DNA of 20,256 nt from Allopontixanthobacter sp034376665. Its GTDB lineage: Bacteria > Pseudomonadota > Alphaproteobacteria > Sphingomonadales > Sphingomonadaceae. Below the pieces are notes generated by a model, which worked only from the letters and a program-made list of their open reading frames with translations, was not told where the DNA came from and searched no databases. Location of the stretch: contig NZ_JAXMJI010000073.1 in NCBI RefSeq assembly GCF_034376665.1, positions 1 through 20,256 of the forward strand, given 5' to 3'. Shown in pieces: positions 1 through 7,954 of this stretch. Made by a program: the position numbers and the translations under genes. The first letter of the stretch is position 1. Each line of letters starts with the position of its first letter.

Positions 1-64
1 ATACGCCCGGTTGGCTCTGTGTTCATGGCAATTCGTTAGGCGATCCGGCAGGGAAGGTGAAGCG
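1..64. other. Window edge downstream of the monooxygenase
   Basis: These bases follow the monooxygenase stop on the minus strand. I see no gene and no clear terminator hairpin with a T-run in them. Confidence 0.5.
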
Positions 65-1552
65 TTACTCCGCAGCTTGCCTTTCTGTGTCCGAGACGAC
101 AGTATCGAAGTGCAATATTCCGTCCTCGATCGGCATGTTCCTCAGATCGTCGCGATCCTTCCGGTAATCCTGGTTCATCCGCCACGGCATGACCGGCGCA
201 TTTCTTGGCATCAGATGTTTGGAACGCTGGAGATAGCCGGAAGAGAAATCGAATATGTCATCTTCTTCCAGACCGTGATTGTCGGGCAAGACCGGCACTG
301 CGATGTCTGCGCCGACTTCCTCCATCCGGTTCAGCACCTTGCAGACATATTCGGCGACGATATCCACCCGCAAGGTCCAGCTGGCATTGAGATAGCCGAA
401 CACCGCCGAGAAATTCGGCAGGTTGGAAAACATGCAATGCTTGTAATAGAATCGTTCGTTGAACCGGACCGGTTTACCGTCGACGCTGACCGCGATCTTG
501 CCCATGACGGCGATGTTCAATCCCGTGGCCGTGACAATGAGGTCGGCGGGCAGGACGGCTCCGGAGACCAGCTTGATCCCCTCCGGAACGAAGCGGTCGA
601 TGTGGTCGGTAACAATCTCGGCCTTGCCGCTCTTCATCGCTTCGAACAGGTCGCCGTCCGGAATGAAGCACAAACGCTGTTCCCAAGGATTGTACGGCGG
701 TTCCAGCGCTACCGGATCGTATTTGTCACCGAGGGCTTTTCTGGCCCGTTCCCGGAGCGATTCCGCAACCTGTTCGGGATTGGTTCGCGACCGCTTGAAC
801 ATGAGATCGGTCAAGTACACATTCTTCCACCGGGTCAGGCGGTAAGCCCATTCGGCAGGCATGATCTTGCGCAGGAAATTTGCAATGTGGTCTTTCGCCG
901 GGATCGAACGGATCCAGGTCGGGGTCCGTTGGAGCATGGTAACCTTGGCGGCTTTCTCGGCCATCACCGGCACGATCGTGACCGCGGTTGCGCCCGAACC
1001 GATGACGACAACATTCTTTCCGGCGTAATCGAGATCCTGGGGCCAGAATTGCGGATGGACGATCTCGCCGCCGAAATCCTCGGTCCCCTGAAAACCCGCA
1101 TCATACGGTTGATCGTAATCGTAATATCCCGAACCGAGGAACAGCCAGTTTGCAGTCACGACGCGGCTTTGGCCGCCTGTTTCCACGGTGACATGCCAGC
1201 GTCCCTCGTCATGCCGGAAATCGGCGCTCACCACCTTGTGATCGAGGCGGATATGATCGCGGATTCCCCGTTCGTCGGCGATGCGGTTCAGGTAATCGAG
1301 AATGCGCTCGCCCTTCGCGATGCTTTCCTCGTCGCGCCACGGCTCGAATCCGAAGCCCAAGGTATGCATGTCGCTGTCGGACCGGATGCCCGGATAGCGG
1401 AACAGGTCCCATGTCCCGCCAAGATTTTCGCGCCGCTCGAGGATGGTATAGGTCCGGTTCGGGCACAGCATCTCGAGATGGGCAGCGATGCCGATGCCGG
1501 AAATACCGGCGCCGACGATCAGGACATCGAAATCAGAAGGCGTCGTGAGCAC
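65..1552 (-). CDS. EthA-like Baeyer-Villiger flavin monooxygenase (FAD/NADPH)
   Basis: A 495-residue class B flavoprotein monooxygenase, expected to insert oxygen next to a carbonyl or oxidise sulfur using NADPH and O2 in the cytosol. Seen: an N-terminal FAD Rossmann motif GAGISG (residues 14-19), the GGTWDLFRYPGIRSDSD region (about 45-61), the Baeyer-Villiger fingerprint FGGEIVHPQFWP (160-171, matching FxGxxxHxxxWP), and a second Rossmann motif GSGATA (185-190) for NADPH. Length and motif wording closely resemble mycobacterial EthA (489 residues, recalled from memory). The start is GTG at 1552, supported by AGGAG seven bases upstream. It lies 42 bases after the FabD-like gene on the same strand, so it is probably the last gene of a three-gene operon. 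The native substrate cannot be read from the sequence; a ketone or thioether is the family expectation. Stop is TAA at 65-67. Confidence 0.93.
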   Translation of the reverse strand: MLTTPSDFDVLIVGAGISGIGIAAHLEMLCPNRTYTILERRENLGGTWDLFRYPGIRSDSDMHTLGFGFEPWRDEESIAKGERILDYLNRIADERGIRDHIRLDHKVVSADFRHDEGRWHVTVETGGQSRVVTANWLFLGSGYYDYDQPYDAGFQGTEDFGGEIVHPQFWPQDLDYAGKNVVVIGSGATAVTIVPVMAEKAAKVTMLQRTPTWIRSIPAKDHIANFLRKIMPAEWAYRLTRWKNVYLTDLMFKRSRTNPEQVAESLRERARKALGDKYDPVALEPPYNPWEQRLCFIPDGDLFEAMKSGKAEIVTDHIDRFVPEGIKLVSGAVLPADLIVTATGLNIAVMGKIAVSVDGKPVRFNERFYYKHCMFSNLPNFSAVFGYLNASWTLRVDIVAEYVCKVLNRMEEVGADIAVPVLPDNHGLEEDDIFDFSSGYLQRSKHLMPRNAPVMPWRMNQDYRKDRDDLRNMPIEDGILHFDTVVSDTERQAAE

Positions 1553-1594
1553 GGTAAATCTCCTACTGACACCAATGTAAGCACATGCGCGGTC

Positions 1595-2638
1595 TCAAGG
1601 CCAGTCCCTCTTTGCAACCTTGCTCCGCTGATCGGGCATTCCCATGGCAACCAGCAAGCCGGTTTCGTCCTGCAGGGCGCGGAAATCGTCCTTGCTGCCC
1701 ATGCCCCGCCAGTTCGCCAGGATGAGCGATTGTGCAACCGCCCCGCCGAGAGTCGTACCCGGCCCGGTGATGATGAACAGGTCGGGCGCGAATTCGCGCG
1801 CCGCTACTTCAACGGCGCGGGTGAAATCGTATGTTTGCGTGACCTGCTCGCCGAGGGTGTAGTCCCGCAATGAAGCGGTGTCGCTGGCGTGCGGCCACCA
1901 GACCGCTCCGCGTCCGTCGATCATCGGAACGGCTGGTTGGCCGAACAGATCGGCGGGCAGCCTTTCGCGCCCGCGCTGGGCAACAGGTTCCTGCAGTTCG
2001 GTATGGAAAGCGGCATGATTGCCCAGCCGCATCGGGAAACGGCCCTGGATCGGCTCTGCCTCTGCTTCGAATGCCGCCAGTCCCGGCGCATCGCCGGCCA
2101 GCACCAGCATCCCGCCGAGCGCAATCGACAGCCGCAGCACATGGCCCTCGCGCCGGTCGATATTGTCAACCAGTGCCAGCAAGGCACCGCGGCGTGCGGG
2201 ATCGGGCCGCCAATCGTCGTCCAGGAAGGGATAGACCAGCTGTCCTCCGATCAACGATTCTTGCATCAACGTGCCCATGGTGTTGGCGACTTTGAAGCCA
2301 TTTTCCGGTGACAATGCGCCTGCGCAGGCGAGCGCCGAATACCAGCCCATCGAATTTCCGGTGACCGCAACCACCTCGACCTGATCCCGGTCGATGCCGA
2401 GATAATCACCCAGCGTTGCGGCGTAGATAAGGCCCGAGGCATTGTCGCCGCGCGTGTGCTTTATGCCGGAAAACCGCTCTGCACTGTCGAGTGCGATCAG
2501 CGTTTCCTGCCCCGCGGCGGCGCGCTGCGCATCGAATTTGGCGAGCAGTGCCGCGTCGGGGAAATGCTGCGCCAGATAGCCCAGCTCCGCCTTGTTATAG
2601 GTTCCGCGGCCAGGGCAGATGACGACCGCCGTTTTCAT
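1595..2638 (-). CDS. FabD-like acyltransferase with altered substrate pocket
   Basis: A 347-residue protein of the malonyl-CoA:ACP transacylase (FabD/AT) fold. Seen: an N-terminal PGRG loop (FabD has PGQGS), the nucleophile motif GNSMGW with Ser96 (FabD GHSLGE), then YSALACAG, which aligns without gaps to FabD YSALVCAG, and the catalytic His208 in GNHAAFH. In the same ungapped alignment (done by eye from memory of E. coli FabD) the malonyl-carboxylate-binding Arg117 becomes Met121, Gln11 becomes Arg11, His91 becomes Asn95 and Gln250 becomes Asp271. Known: that Arg selects dicarboxylic acyl groups. Inference: this enzyme transfers or hydrolyses a non-carboxylated acyl group rather than malonyl. 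Its ATG overlaps the E1 stop codon (ATGA, 2635-2638), implying translational coupling and a shared pathway. No ACP or ketosynthase gene is visible, so the partner is unknown. Confidence 0.85.
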   Translation of the reverse strand: MKTAVVICPGRGTYNKAELGYLAQHFPDAALLAKFDAQRAAAGQETLIALDSAERFSGIKHTRGDNASGLIYAATLGDYLGIDRDQVEVVAVTGNSMGWYSALACAGALSPENGFKVANTMGTLMQESLIGGQLVYPFLDDDWRPDPARRGALLALVDNIDRREGHVLRLSIALGGMLVLAGDAPGLAAFEAEAEPIQGRFPMRLGNHAAFHTELQEPVAQRGRERLPADLFGQPAVPMIDGRGAVWWPHASDTASLRDYTLGEQVTQTYDFTRAVEVAAREFAPDLFIITGPGTTLGGAVAQSLILANWRGMGSKDDFRALQDETGLLVAMGMPDQRSKVAKRDWP

Positions 2639-4830
2639 CGCGTTGCCCCTAGCAAGTCCCGCGCGGCGGCGATGATCTGCTCCGCCGAGGGCATGGTGGC
2701 CGCATAGGCTGGACCGGTCGGGATGAAGCTGTCCCTTGCGCTGATCCGGGCGACCGGTCGTTTGGCGGCGTCTTTTTCGGCAAAGATGGTCATCAGCGCA
2801 TCGGCGATGCCGCCGCTGGCCCGCGTTTCGTCGACGATCAGGACATGGCGGCAGTTCCCGGTCGCGGCGAGCAGGGCTTCGTCGGGCAGGGGCGACAGCC
2901 AGTTCAGATCGATCACGCGGGCGGAAATCCCCTCCGCCTCCAGCACCCGCTGCGCTTGATGCGACAGATAGGCTCCATTGGCGAAGCTGATGATCGCAAG
3001 GTCTTCTCCGGTGCCGGTAGTGGTCACCTCGCCAAAGCCGATGTGCTCGCCCGCCGCCGGATAGGTCCCCAACCAGCCGCTATCACCCGCTGCGTGCAGA
3101 TCGCGCATTCCGTAGAGCGCAATCGGTTCGAGGAAGACCACCAGCCGCTGTTCTTCCCGCGCCAACCGCACGCATTCGCGCAGCAGCCGCACGGCGTCCG
3201 GACCATTGGACGGACAGGCCAGGATCAGGCCCGGAATATCGCGCAGGACGGCAACCGAATTGTCGTTGTGGAAGTGCCCGCCGAACCCCTTCTGATACCC
3301 CAGCCCGGCGATCCGCAGCACCATCGGATTGGTGTATTGGCCATTGGAAAAGAACGGCAGCGTCGCGCCTTCGCCGCGGAGCTGATCCTCGGCGTTGTGG
3401 AGATAGGCCAGGAACTGGATTTCCGGGATCGGCAGCAGCCCGTTCTGCGCCATCCCCAGCGCCAGGCCGAGGATCGATTGTTCGTCCAGCAGCGTATCGA
3501 TCATCCGCGCCCGTCCGAACCGCTGGCCGAGTTTCTGGGTCACCCCGTAAACCCCGCCCTTGCGGCCGATATCTTCCCCCATCATCACGATTTCGGGGTG
3601 ATCGAGCATCAGGTCGGTGAGCGCGAAATTGATCAGGCGGGACATGATCTGGGGCTGGTCCGCCGCCTTAAGATCGGATCCGAATGCTGCCGCGCGTTCC
3701 TCTGGGGCGGTCCCGTTGGTGGGGGCGTGTTCGCGGCGCGGCGGGATGATGCTCGCCATGACATCCTCCGCCGTTTGCAGGCGCGGACGGGTGACCGCTT
3801 CCTGCGCCACGCGATCGACCCGCACGCAGGTGCTTTGGTAGATCGCCAGCGCGTCTTCCGGCGTTAGCGCGCCCGCGTTGTCCAGCAGGCGCACGCAATG
3901 CAGCAGCGGATCGTTTGCCTCGTCGGCTTCCACCTCCGCCTTGCTCAGATAGGTGGTGGGCACGTCCGCACCCGCATGGCCATAGAGCCGCACGGTGCGG
4001 ATATGCAGGAAAGCGGGCTTGCGGCGGGTGCGGACGAATTCCGCAGCCTCGCGGGCGACGCGGAACGTCTCGTAAATATCCAGCCCGTCGCAATGGAAAT
4101 ATTGCAGGCCCGGCCGCTGGGCGAAGCTGGCCGCGATCCAGCCATCGGGAGTCTTGGTGGAAATGCCGATGCCATTATCCTCGCACACGAACAGCAGCGG
4201 CAGCGGGACTTTCTGGAACGCGGTCCAGCAGGCGGTGTTGATTGCGCCTTGCGCAGTGGAATGGTTGGCCGAAGCATCGCCGAACGAACACAGCACAACC
4301 GCGTCGTCGGGCAGGACTTGGTGTTCGGGCCGGATACGCCGCGCCAGCCCTACCGAATAGGCTGCGCCCACCGCTTTGGGCAAATGGCTGGCGATGGTCG
4401 ATGTCTGCGGCGGAATGTTGAGCGCTTTGGAACCGAGCACCTTGTGCCGTCCGCCCGAAATCGGGTCTTCGCTGGAACAGGCGAACGACAGCAGCATGTC
4501 CCAGGTGATCGTCTGGCCCGCAACCTGGCCCGCCCGCTGGATCTGGAAGGCGGCGTCGCGGTAATGGAGGAATGCCATGTCGGTGGGGCGCAGGGCCGCA
4601 GCAACCGCCGCCATCCCTTCATGGCCGGAGGAACCGATGGTGTAAAACCCCTGACCCGCCGCCTGCATGGCTCGGCTGGTGCGGTCGAGCGCCCGGGTAA
4701 GGCAGGCGGAGCGGTAGATCGACACCGCCAGCTCCGGCGGCAGCGCGCTATCGGGCGCGTTGCCCCCCGGCAGATCACCCGATGCCACCCGGCGCAGGAA
4801 ATTGTCGTGAACGATTGCCGCGCGGTCCAT
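2635..4830 (-). CDS. Fused alpha/beta 2-oxoacid dehydrogenase E1 (TPP-dependent)
   Basis: A 731-residue fusion of the two E1 subunits of a branched-chain/pyruvate-type 2-oxoacid dehydrogenase, which decarboxylates a 2-oxoacid on thiamine diphosphate and passes the acyl group to a lipoyl E2. Seen: the alpha half carries the TPP/Mg motif starting GDAS (about residues 184-187, Ala replacing the usual third Gly) and ending EDNG (about 217-220), plus RLYGHAGAD matching the alpha-subunit His loop. A linker rich in Pro, Glu and Ala follows. The beta half begins near ALTDLMLDHPEIVMMGEDIG and has GGHFHNDNS, matching the beta active-site His region, and a transketolase C-terminal part (SWLSPLPDE-like NWLSPLPDE). 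Start: I choose ATG at 4830 because GGAG precedes it by about six bases; the frame is open to 4911 but those extra residues look unstructured. The gene overlaps the next one by four bases. No E2, E3 or lipoyl gene is in the window, so substrate and complex are uncertain. Confidence 0.9.
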   Translation of the reverse strand: MDRAAIVHDNFLRRVASGDLPGGNAPDSALPPELAVSIYRSACLTRALDRTSRAMQAAGQGFYTIGSSGHEGMAAVAAALRPTDMAFLHYRDAAFQIQRAGQVAGQTITWDMLLSFACSSEDPISGGRHKVLGSKALNIPPQTSTIASHLPKAVGAAYSVGLARRIRPEHQVLPDDAVVLCSFGDASANHSTAQGAINTACWTAFQKVPLPLLFVCEDNGIGISTKTPDGWIAASFAQRPGLQYFHCDGLDIYETFRVAREAAEFVRTRRKPAFLHIRTVRLYGHAGADVPTTYLSKAEVEADEANDPLLHCVRLLDNAGALTPEDALAIYQSTCVRVDRVAQEAVTRPRLQTAEDVMASIIPPRREHAPTNGTAPEERAAAFGSDLKAADQPQIMSRLINFALTDLMLDHPEIVMMGEDIGRKGGVYGVTQKLGQRFGRARMIDTLLDEQSILGLALGMAQNGLLPIPEIQFLAYLHNAEDQLRGEGATLPFFSNGQYTNPMVLRIAGLGYQKGFGGHFHNDNSVAVLRDIPGLILACPSNGPDAVRLLRECVRLAREEQRLVVFLEPIALYGMRDLHAAGDSGWLGTYPAAGEHIGFGEVTTTGTGEDLAIISFANGAYLSHQAQRVLEAEGISARVIDLNWLSPLPDEALLAATGNCRHVLIVDETRASGGIADALMTIFAEKDAAKRPVARISARDSFIPTGPAYAATMPSAEQIIAAARDLLGATR

Positions 4831-4932
4831 ATTGCTCCGATAGGCTGTCAAAACCGATCTGTCAGGCCCAATCTGGCCCCGAATGAGCATAGGGTGTTGG
4901 GATTTCGGCAAAGCGCTGGTAGGCGCTGCGCC
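4831..4932. promoter_or_regulatory. Divergent intergenic region between E1 and ABC-F genes
   Basis: The starts of two divergent genes are about 100 bases apart, so this stretch must hold both promoters or parts of them. A GGAG ribosome binding site serves the E1 gene. Just before the ABC-F ATG is a small inverted repeat, AGCGC at 4912-4916 and GCGCT at 4923-4927 with a six-base loop. It leaves no clear Shine-Dalgarno for ABC-F. I could not identify convincing -35/-10 boxes. Confidence 0.4.
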
Positions 4933-6810
4933 ATGCTTGGAATCAACGGAATCACCGTGCGGCTTGGCGGCCGGACCATACTCGATCGCGCGACGGCCTC
5001 GGTCCCTCCGGGCGGGCGCGTGGGGCTCATCGGCCGCAACGGGGCGGGCAAGTCCACCTTGATGAAAGTGATGATCGGCAGCCTCGACCCCGACGAAGGT
5101 ACGATCGACATGCCCAAGGCGACGCGGCTGGGCTATATCGCGCAGGATGCTCCGACCGGCACCGCCACGCCTGCCGAAACCGTGCTAGCGGCAGATGTAG
5201 AGCGCGCCGAGCTGATGGCGGCGTCCGAAACCTGCACCGATCCCCACCGGCTGGGCGACATCCATGACCGGCTGCTGGCGATCGACGCCTATTCCGCGCC
5301 ATCCCGCGCCGCCCGTATCCTGACCGGTCTGGGTTTCGACGAGGAGATGCAGAACCAGCCGCTCGACAGTTTCTCCGGCGGCTGGAAGATGCGTGTGGCG
5401 CTGGCCGCGCTGCTCTATTCCACGCCCGACGTGCTGCTGCTGGACGAAGCCTCCAACCACCTCGATCTGGAAGCGACCTTGTGGCTGGAGAACTTCCTCA
5501 AGAGCTATCCCGCGACGGTGGTGGTGATCAGCCACGAACGCGACCTGCTCAACAATGTGGTCGACAACATCCTGCATCTGCAGGGCGGCAAGCTGACGCT
5601 GTATCCCGGCGGATACGACAGTTTCGAACGTCAGCGGGCGGAACGCGCGGCACAATTGGCGGCGGCCAAGGCGTCGCAGGATGCGCAGCGCGCCCGCCTG
5701 CAGGATTATGTTGCGCGGAACAGTGCGCGTGCCTCCACCGCGAAGCAGGCCCAGTCGCGCGCCAAGATGCTGGCCAGGATGCAGCCGATTGCGGCGCTGA
5801 TGGAGGACCCCTCGCTCAGTTTCGACTTTCCCAGTCCCGCCGAACTGAAACCGCCGCTGATCACGCTCGACCTCGCGGCGGTGGGCTATGCGCAGGATAC
5901 ACCCATCCTCAAGCGGCTCAATCTGCGGATCGACCCGGACGACCGGATCGCGCTGCTCGGGCGTAACGGCAATGGCAAGACCACGCTGGCCCGGCTGCTG
6001 GCGGCGCAGCTACCGCCGATGGAAGGCGAAATGAACGCCAGCGGCAAGATGCAGGTCGGTTACTTCACTCAGTATCAGGTGGAAGAACTGGCCAGCGACG
6101 CCACCCCGCTGGAACATATGAGCCGGGTGATGGAGGGCAAGCCGCCCGGTGCGGTGCGCGCGCAATTGGGGCGGTTCGGCTTTTCCGGCGACCGCGCCAC
6201 GCAGCTGGTCGCCAAGCTGTCCGGCGGCGAGCGCGCGCGGCTGGCGCTGGCGTTGATCACCCGTGATGCGCCGCATCTGCTGATCCTCGATGAACCGACC
6301 AACCACCTCGACGTGGATGCGCGCGAGGCGCTGGTGCAGGCGCTGAATGATTATGAGGGCGCGGTGATCCTGATCAGCCATGACCGGCATATGGTGGAAT
6401 TGACCGCCGACCGGCTGGTGTTGGTCGATGGCGGAACCGCGGCGGAATATTCCGGCAGCATGGAAGATTACATCGATTTCGTGCTGGGGCGCAATCAGCC
6501 GAAAGGCGATGGCAGCGAAAAGGGCGGCGGCACCAAGATTCAGAAGAAGGATCGCAAGGCTGCAGCGAAAGAGCGGGAGGCCGCGCGGGCTGTCAAAACC
6601 AGGCTGACTGCCGTCGAAAAGGAAGTCTCGAAACTGGAAGCGCAATGTTCTGCACTGGACCGGGCGATGTTCGAACCCGCTAGTGCCGCCCCAGAGTTCG
6701 CGAAATTGTCCATGGGCGAACTGTCCCAGCGGCGCGGACAGTTGGGCAATGATCTGGAAAAGAAAGAAGCCGAGTGGCTGGCGCTCAGCGAGCAGATTGG
6801 CGCTGGCTAG
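4933..6810 (+). CDS. ABC-F family ATPase (YheS/Uup-like)
   Basis: A 625-residue soluble protein with two ABC ATPase domains and no membrane segment, the ABC-F layout. Seen: Walker A GRNGAGKST (about 34-42), signature SFSGGWKMR (about 146), Walker B LLLDEASNHLDLEA (about 168-181); an inter-domain linker rich in Arg, Ala and Gln (about 225-295); second Walker A GRNGNGKTT (about 342), signature LSGGERARLALAL (about 430) and Walker B LILDEPTNHLDVD (about 452). A Lys/Glu-rich C-terminal segment (about 535-620) should form a coiled coil as in Uup and YheS. Known: ABC-F proteins bind the ribosomal E site and rescue or tune translation; some give antibiotic resistance. Nothing here indicates a resistance subtype. 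The frame is open upstream to 3898, but that part is antisense to E1; the ATG at 4933 begins the conserved domain. No strong ribosome binding site is seen. Confidence 0.93.
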   Translation: MLGINGITVRLGGRTILDRATASVPPGGRVGLIGRNGAGKSTLMKVMIGSLDPDEGTIDMPKATRLGYIAQDAPTGTATPAETVLAADVERAELMAASETCTDPHRLGDIHDRLLAIDAYSAPSRAARILTGLGFDEEMQNQPLDSFSGGWKMRVALAALLYSTPDVLLLDEASNHLDLEATLWLENFLKSYPATVVVISHERDLLNNVVDNILHLQGGKLTLYPGGYDSFERQRAERAAQLAAAKASQDAQRARLQDYVARNSARASTAKQAQSRAKMLARMQPIAALMEDPSLSFDFPSPAELKPPLITLDLAAVGYAQDTPILKRLNLRIDPDDRIALLGRNGNGKTTLARLLAAQLPPMEGEMNASGKMQVGYFTQYQVEELASDATPLEHMSRVMEGKPPGAVRAQLGRFGFSGDRATQLVAKLSGGERARLALALITRDAPHLLILDEPTNHLDVDAREALVQALNDYEGAVILISHDRHMVELTADRLVLVDGGTAAEYSGSMEDYIDFVLGRNQPKGDGSEKGGGTKIQKKDRKAAAKEREAARAVKTRLTAVEKEVSKLEAQCSALDRAMFEPASAAPEFAKLSMGELSQRRGQLGNDLEKKEAEWLALSEQIGAG

Positions 6811-6819
6811 ACTGCAGCT

Positions 6820-6840
6820 GGGGCCTTGCAGCCCTTCTTT
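6820..6840 (+). terminator. Possible weak intrinsic terminator after ABC-F
   Basis: GGGGC, a six-base loop, then GCCCT (one G-U pair) is followed by TCTTT, ten bases after the ABC-F stop codon. The stem is only five pairs and the T-run is broken by a C. An alternative stem CTGCA/TGCAG overlaps it. A weak or factor-assisted terminator is possible. Confidence 0.3.
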
Positions 6841-6943
6841 GTTGAGGATGCCAGGCTTCAGGGCCTGAGCGCACCCTGCGATGTGCTTGGTGCCGCGCGT
6901 TTCCCGTTTCCGGTAGCGGCTCTTATGCAAAGATACTTAATAC

Positions 6944-6974
6944 ATCGGTAACCAGGTTTGAAAACCCCACCGAT
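6944..6974. repeat. Nested inverted repeat upstream of LapG-like gene
   Basis: ATCGGT at 6944-6949 pairs with ACCGAT at 6969-6974. Inside it GGTT pairs with AACC around a TGAA tetraloop. The element ends 26 bases before the ATG of the protease gene and could be an operator or an RNA hairpin in the leader. Confidence 0.35.
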
Positions 6975-7000
6975 ACGGCTGTCCCTTAATTGTGGTCAGC

Positions 7001-7951
7001 ATGAAGAACCGGATTTTTTCGGAACGGCTGACCCGGAGCCTGTATGGGCTCGGCATGGTTGGTGCGGCTCTGGCGATTTCGCCATCGACCAAGGCGCAAG
7101 TTGCTATGGTCGGGGTAATGCTGCCCGCCTCGGCATCCGCGGTGGTCATGGCTTCATGTCAGTTTCAAGCCGATGCCTCCGGCCCGGGCTCGCTGGCTGC
7201 AAACGTCCCTTCGCGCTCGAAAGCAGGGGCGATCGTCGGCAGCGGCGCCGCAATGAGCGCGCTGGAACGCATGATTCAGGCGCAATCCGGCCAGGCCGTT
7301 ACCGATGTTGCCTTTGGCGCGAACGGCAGTACTGCGACTATCGCCACCTCGTCCCTGGCATTGCCGCCCAGCCAGTGTCTGGGGCAATTCGGTTCGCCTT
7401 TTTCGGGAGTAAATCCTGCCGCCACAGTGATGGCTCCTGCAACGGATTTCCTTGCCAGCAAACGGATCAAGATCAGTAATACATCCCTGGAAGCCGACTG
7501 GCGCCGGGTGAACAGCGGGCAGCTGTCCAGCAACTGGGCCAGCCGGCAGTTGGGCGCTGGTAAGCGGTCGGAAGAAGAATTGGTGCAGGCGGTGAACGCT
7601 TATGCCAATCGAGCAATTCGCTATGCCGAGGACCGTGATTTATGGGGCAAGGCCGATTACTGGGCCAACGCCAAGACCACGTTCCGCCTGGGCCAGGGCG
7701 ATTGCGAGGATATCGCCATTGCCAAGATGCAGATGCTGGCCGCGCTGGGCATCAAGCGTGAAGACATGATTCTGACGCTTGCAAGGGACCTGATCCGCGG
7801 CGCAGATCATGCCGTGCTGATCGTCCGGCTCGGCGGCCAGTTTGTCATGCTCGACAACACCACCGACAAATTGATCGATGCATCGCAGTCGCAGGGGTAC
7901 CGGCCGATATTGAGCTTTGGCAGCAGCCAGAGCTGGATCCACGGTTTCTGA
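7001..7951 (+). CDS. LapG-like periplasmic transglutaminase-like cysteine protease (BTLCP)
   Basis: A 316-residue member of the bacterial transglutaminase-like cysteine proteinase family, whose best known member, LapG, clips the LapA adhesin in the periplasm and frees the cell from a biofilm. Seen: an N-terminal signal-like segment (MKNRIFSERLTRSLYG then a hydrophobic run to about residue 25), a low-complexity Ala/Ser/Gly region to about residue 145, then the catalytic domain. The triad is visible: Cys235 in GQGDCEDIA, His270 in GADHAVLIV and Asp285 in MLDNTTD. The Asp and Glu flanking the Cys match the calcium-binding residues of LapG. The start is ATG at 7001; an in-frame GTG at 6992 is possible, and neither has a strong ribosome binding site. 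It meets the secretion operon tail to tail with three bases between stops. The Ala/Ser-rich region before the domain is longer than in Pseudomonas LapG as I recall it. Family assignment is strong; action on the neighbouring adhesin is inferred from context. Confidence 0.9.
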   Translation: MKNRIFSERLTRSLYGLGMVGAALAISPSTKAQVAMVGVMLPASASAVVMASCQFQADASGPGSLAANVPSRSKAGAIVGSGAAMSALERMIQAQSGQAVTDVAFGANGSTATIATSSLALPPSQCLGQFGSPFSGVNPAATVMAPATDFLASKRIKISNTSLEADWRRVNSGQLSSNWASRQLGAGKRSEEELVQAVNAYANRAIRYAEDRDLWGKADYWANAKTTFRLGQGDCEDIAIAKMQMLAALGIKREDMILTLARDLIRGADHAVLIVRLGGQFVMLDNTTDKLIDASQSQGYRPILSFGSSQSWIHGF

Positions 7952-7954
7952 TCT

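Larger units (their letters stand above)
6811..6991. other. Intergenic region between ABC-F and LapG-like genes
   Basis: About 190 bases lie between the ABC-F stop and the LapG-like start, with no supportable gene. They hold a weak terminator-like hairpin just after the ABC-F stop and a nested inverted repeat (6944-6974) just before the protease gene. The middle is slightly more AT-rich around 6930-6945, where a promoter for the protease gene would be expected, but no convincing box pair stands out. Confidence 0.6.

Noticed and set aside
11..1873. 620-codon plus-strand ORF opposite the monooxygenase and acyltransferase
   Set aside because: It is antisense to two genes with clear motifs, spans their junction, and its translation shows no recognisable domain. 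Long antisense frames are common in GC-rich DNA.
3898..4932. Upstream extension of the ABC-F reading frame (345 codons)
   Set aside because: It is antisense to the E1 gene, shows no domain, and the ABC-F conserved sequence begins exactly at the ATG at 4933.
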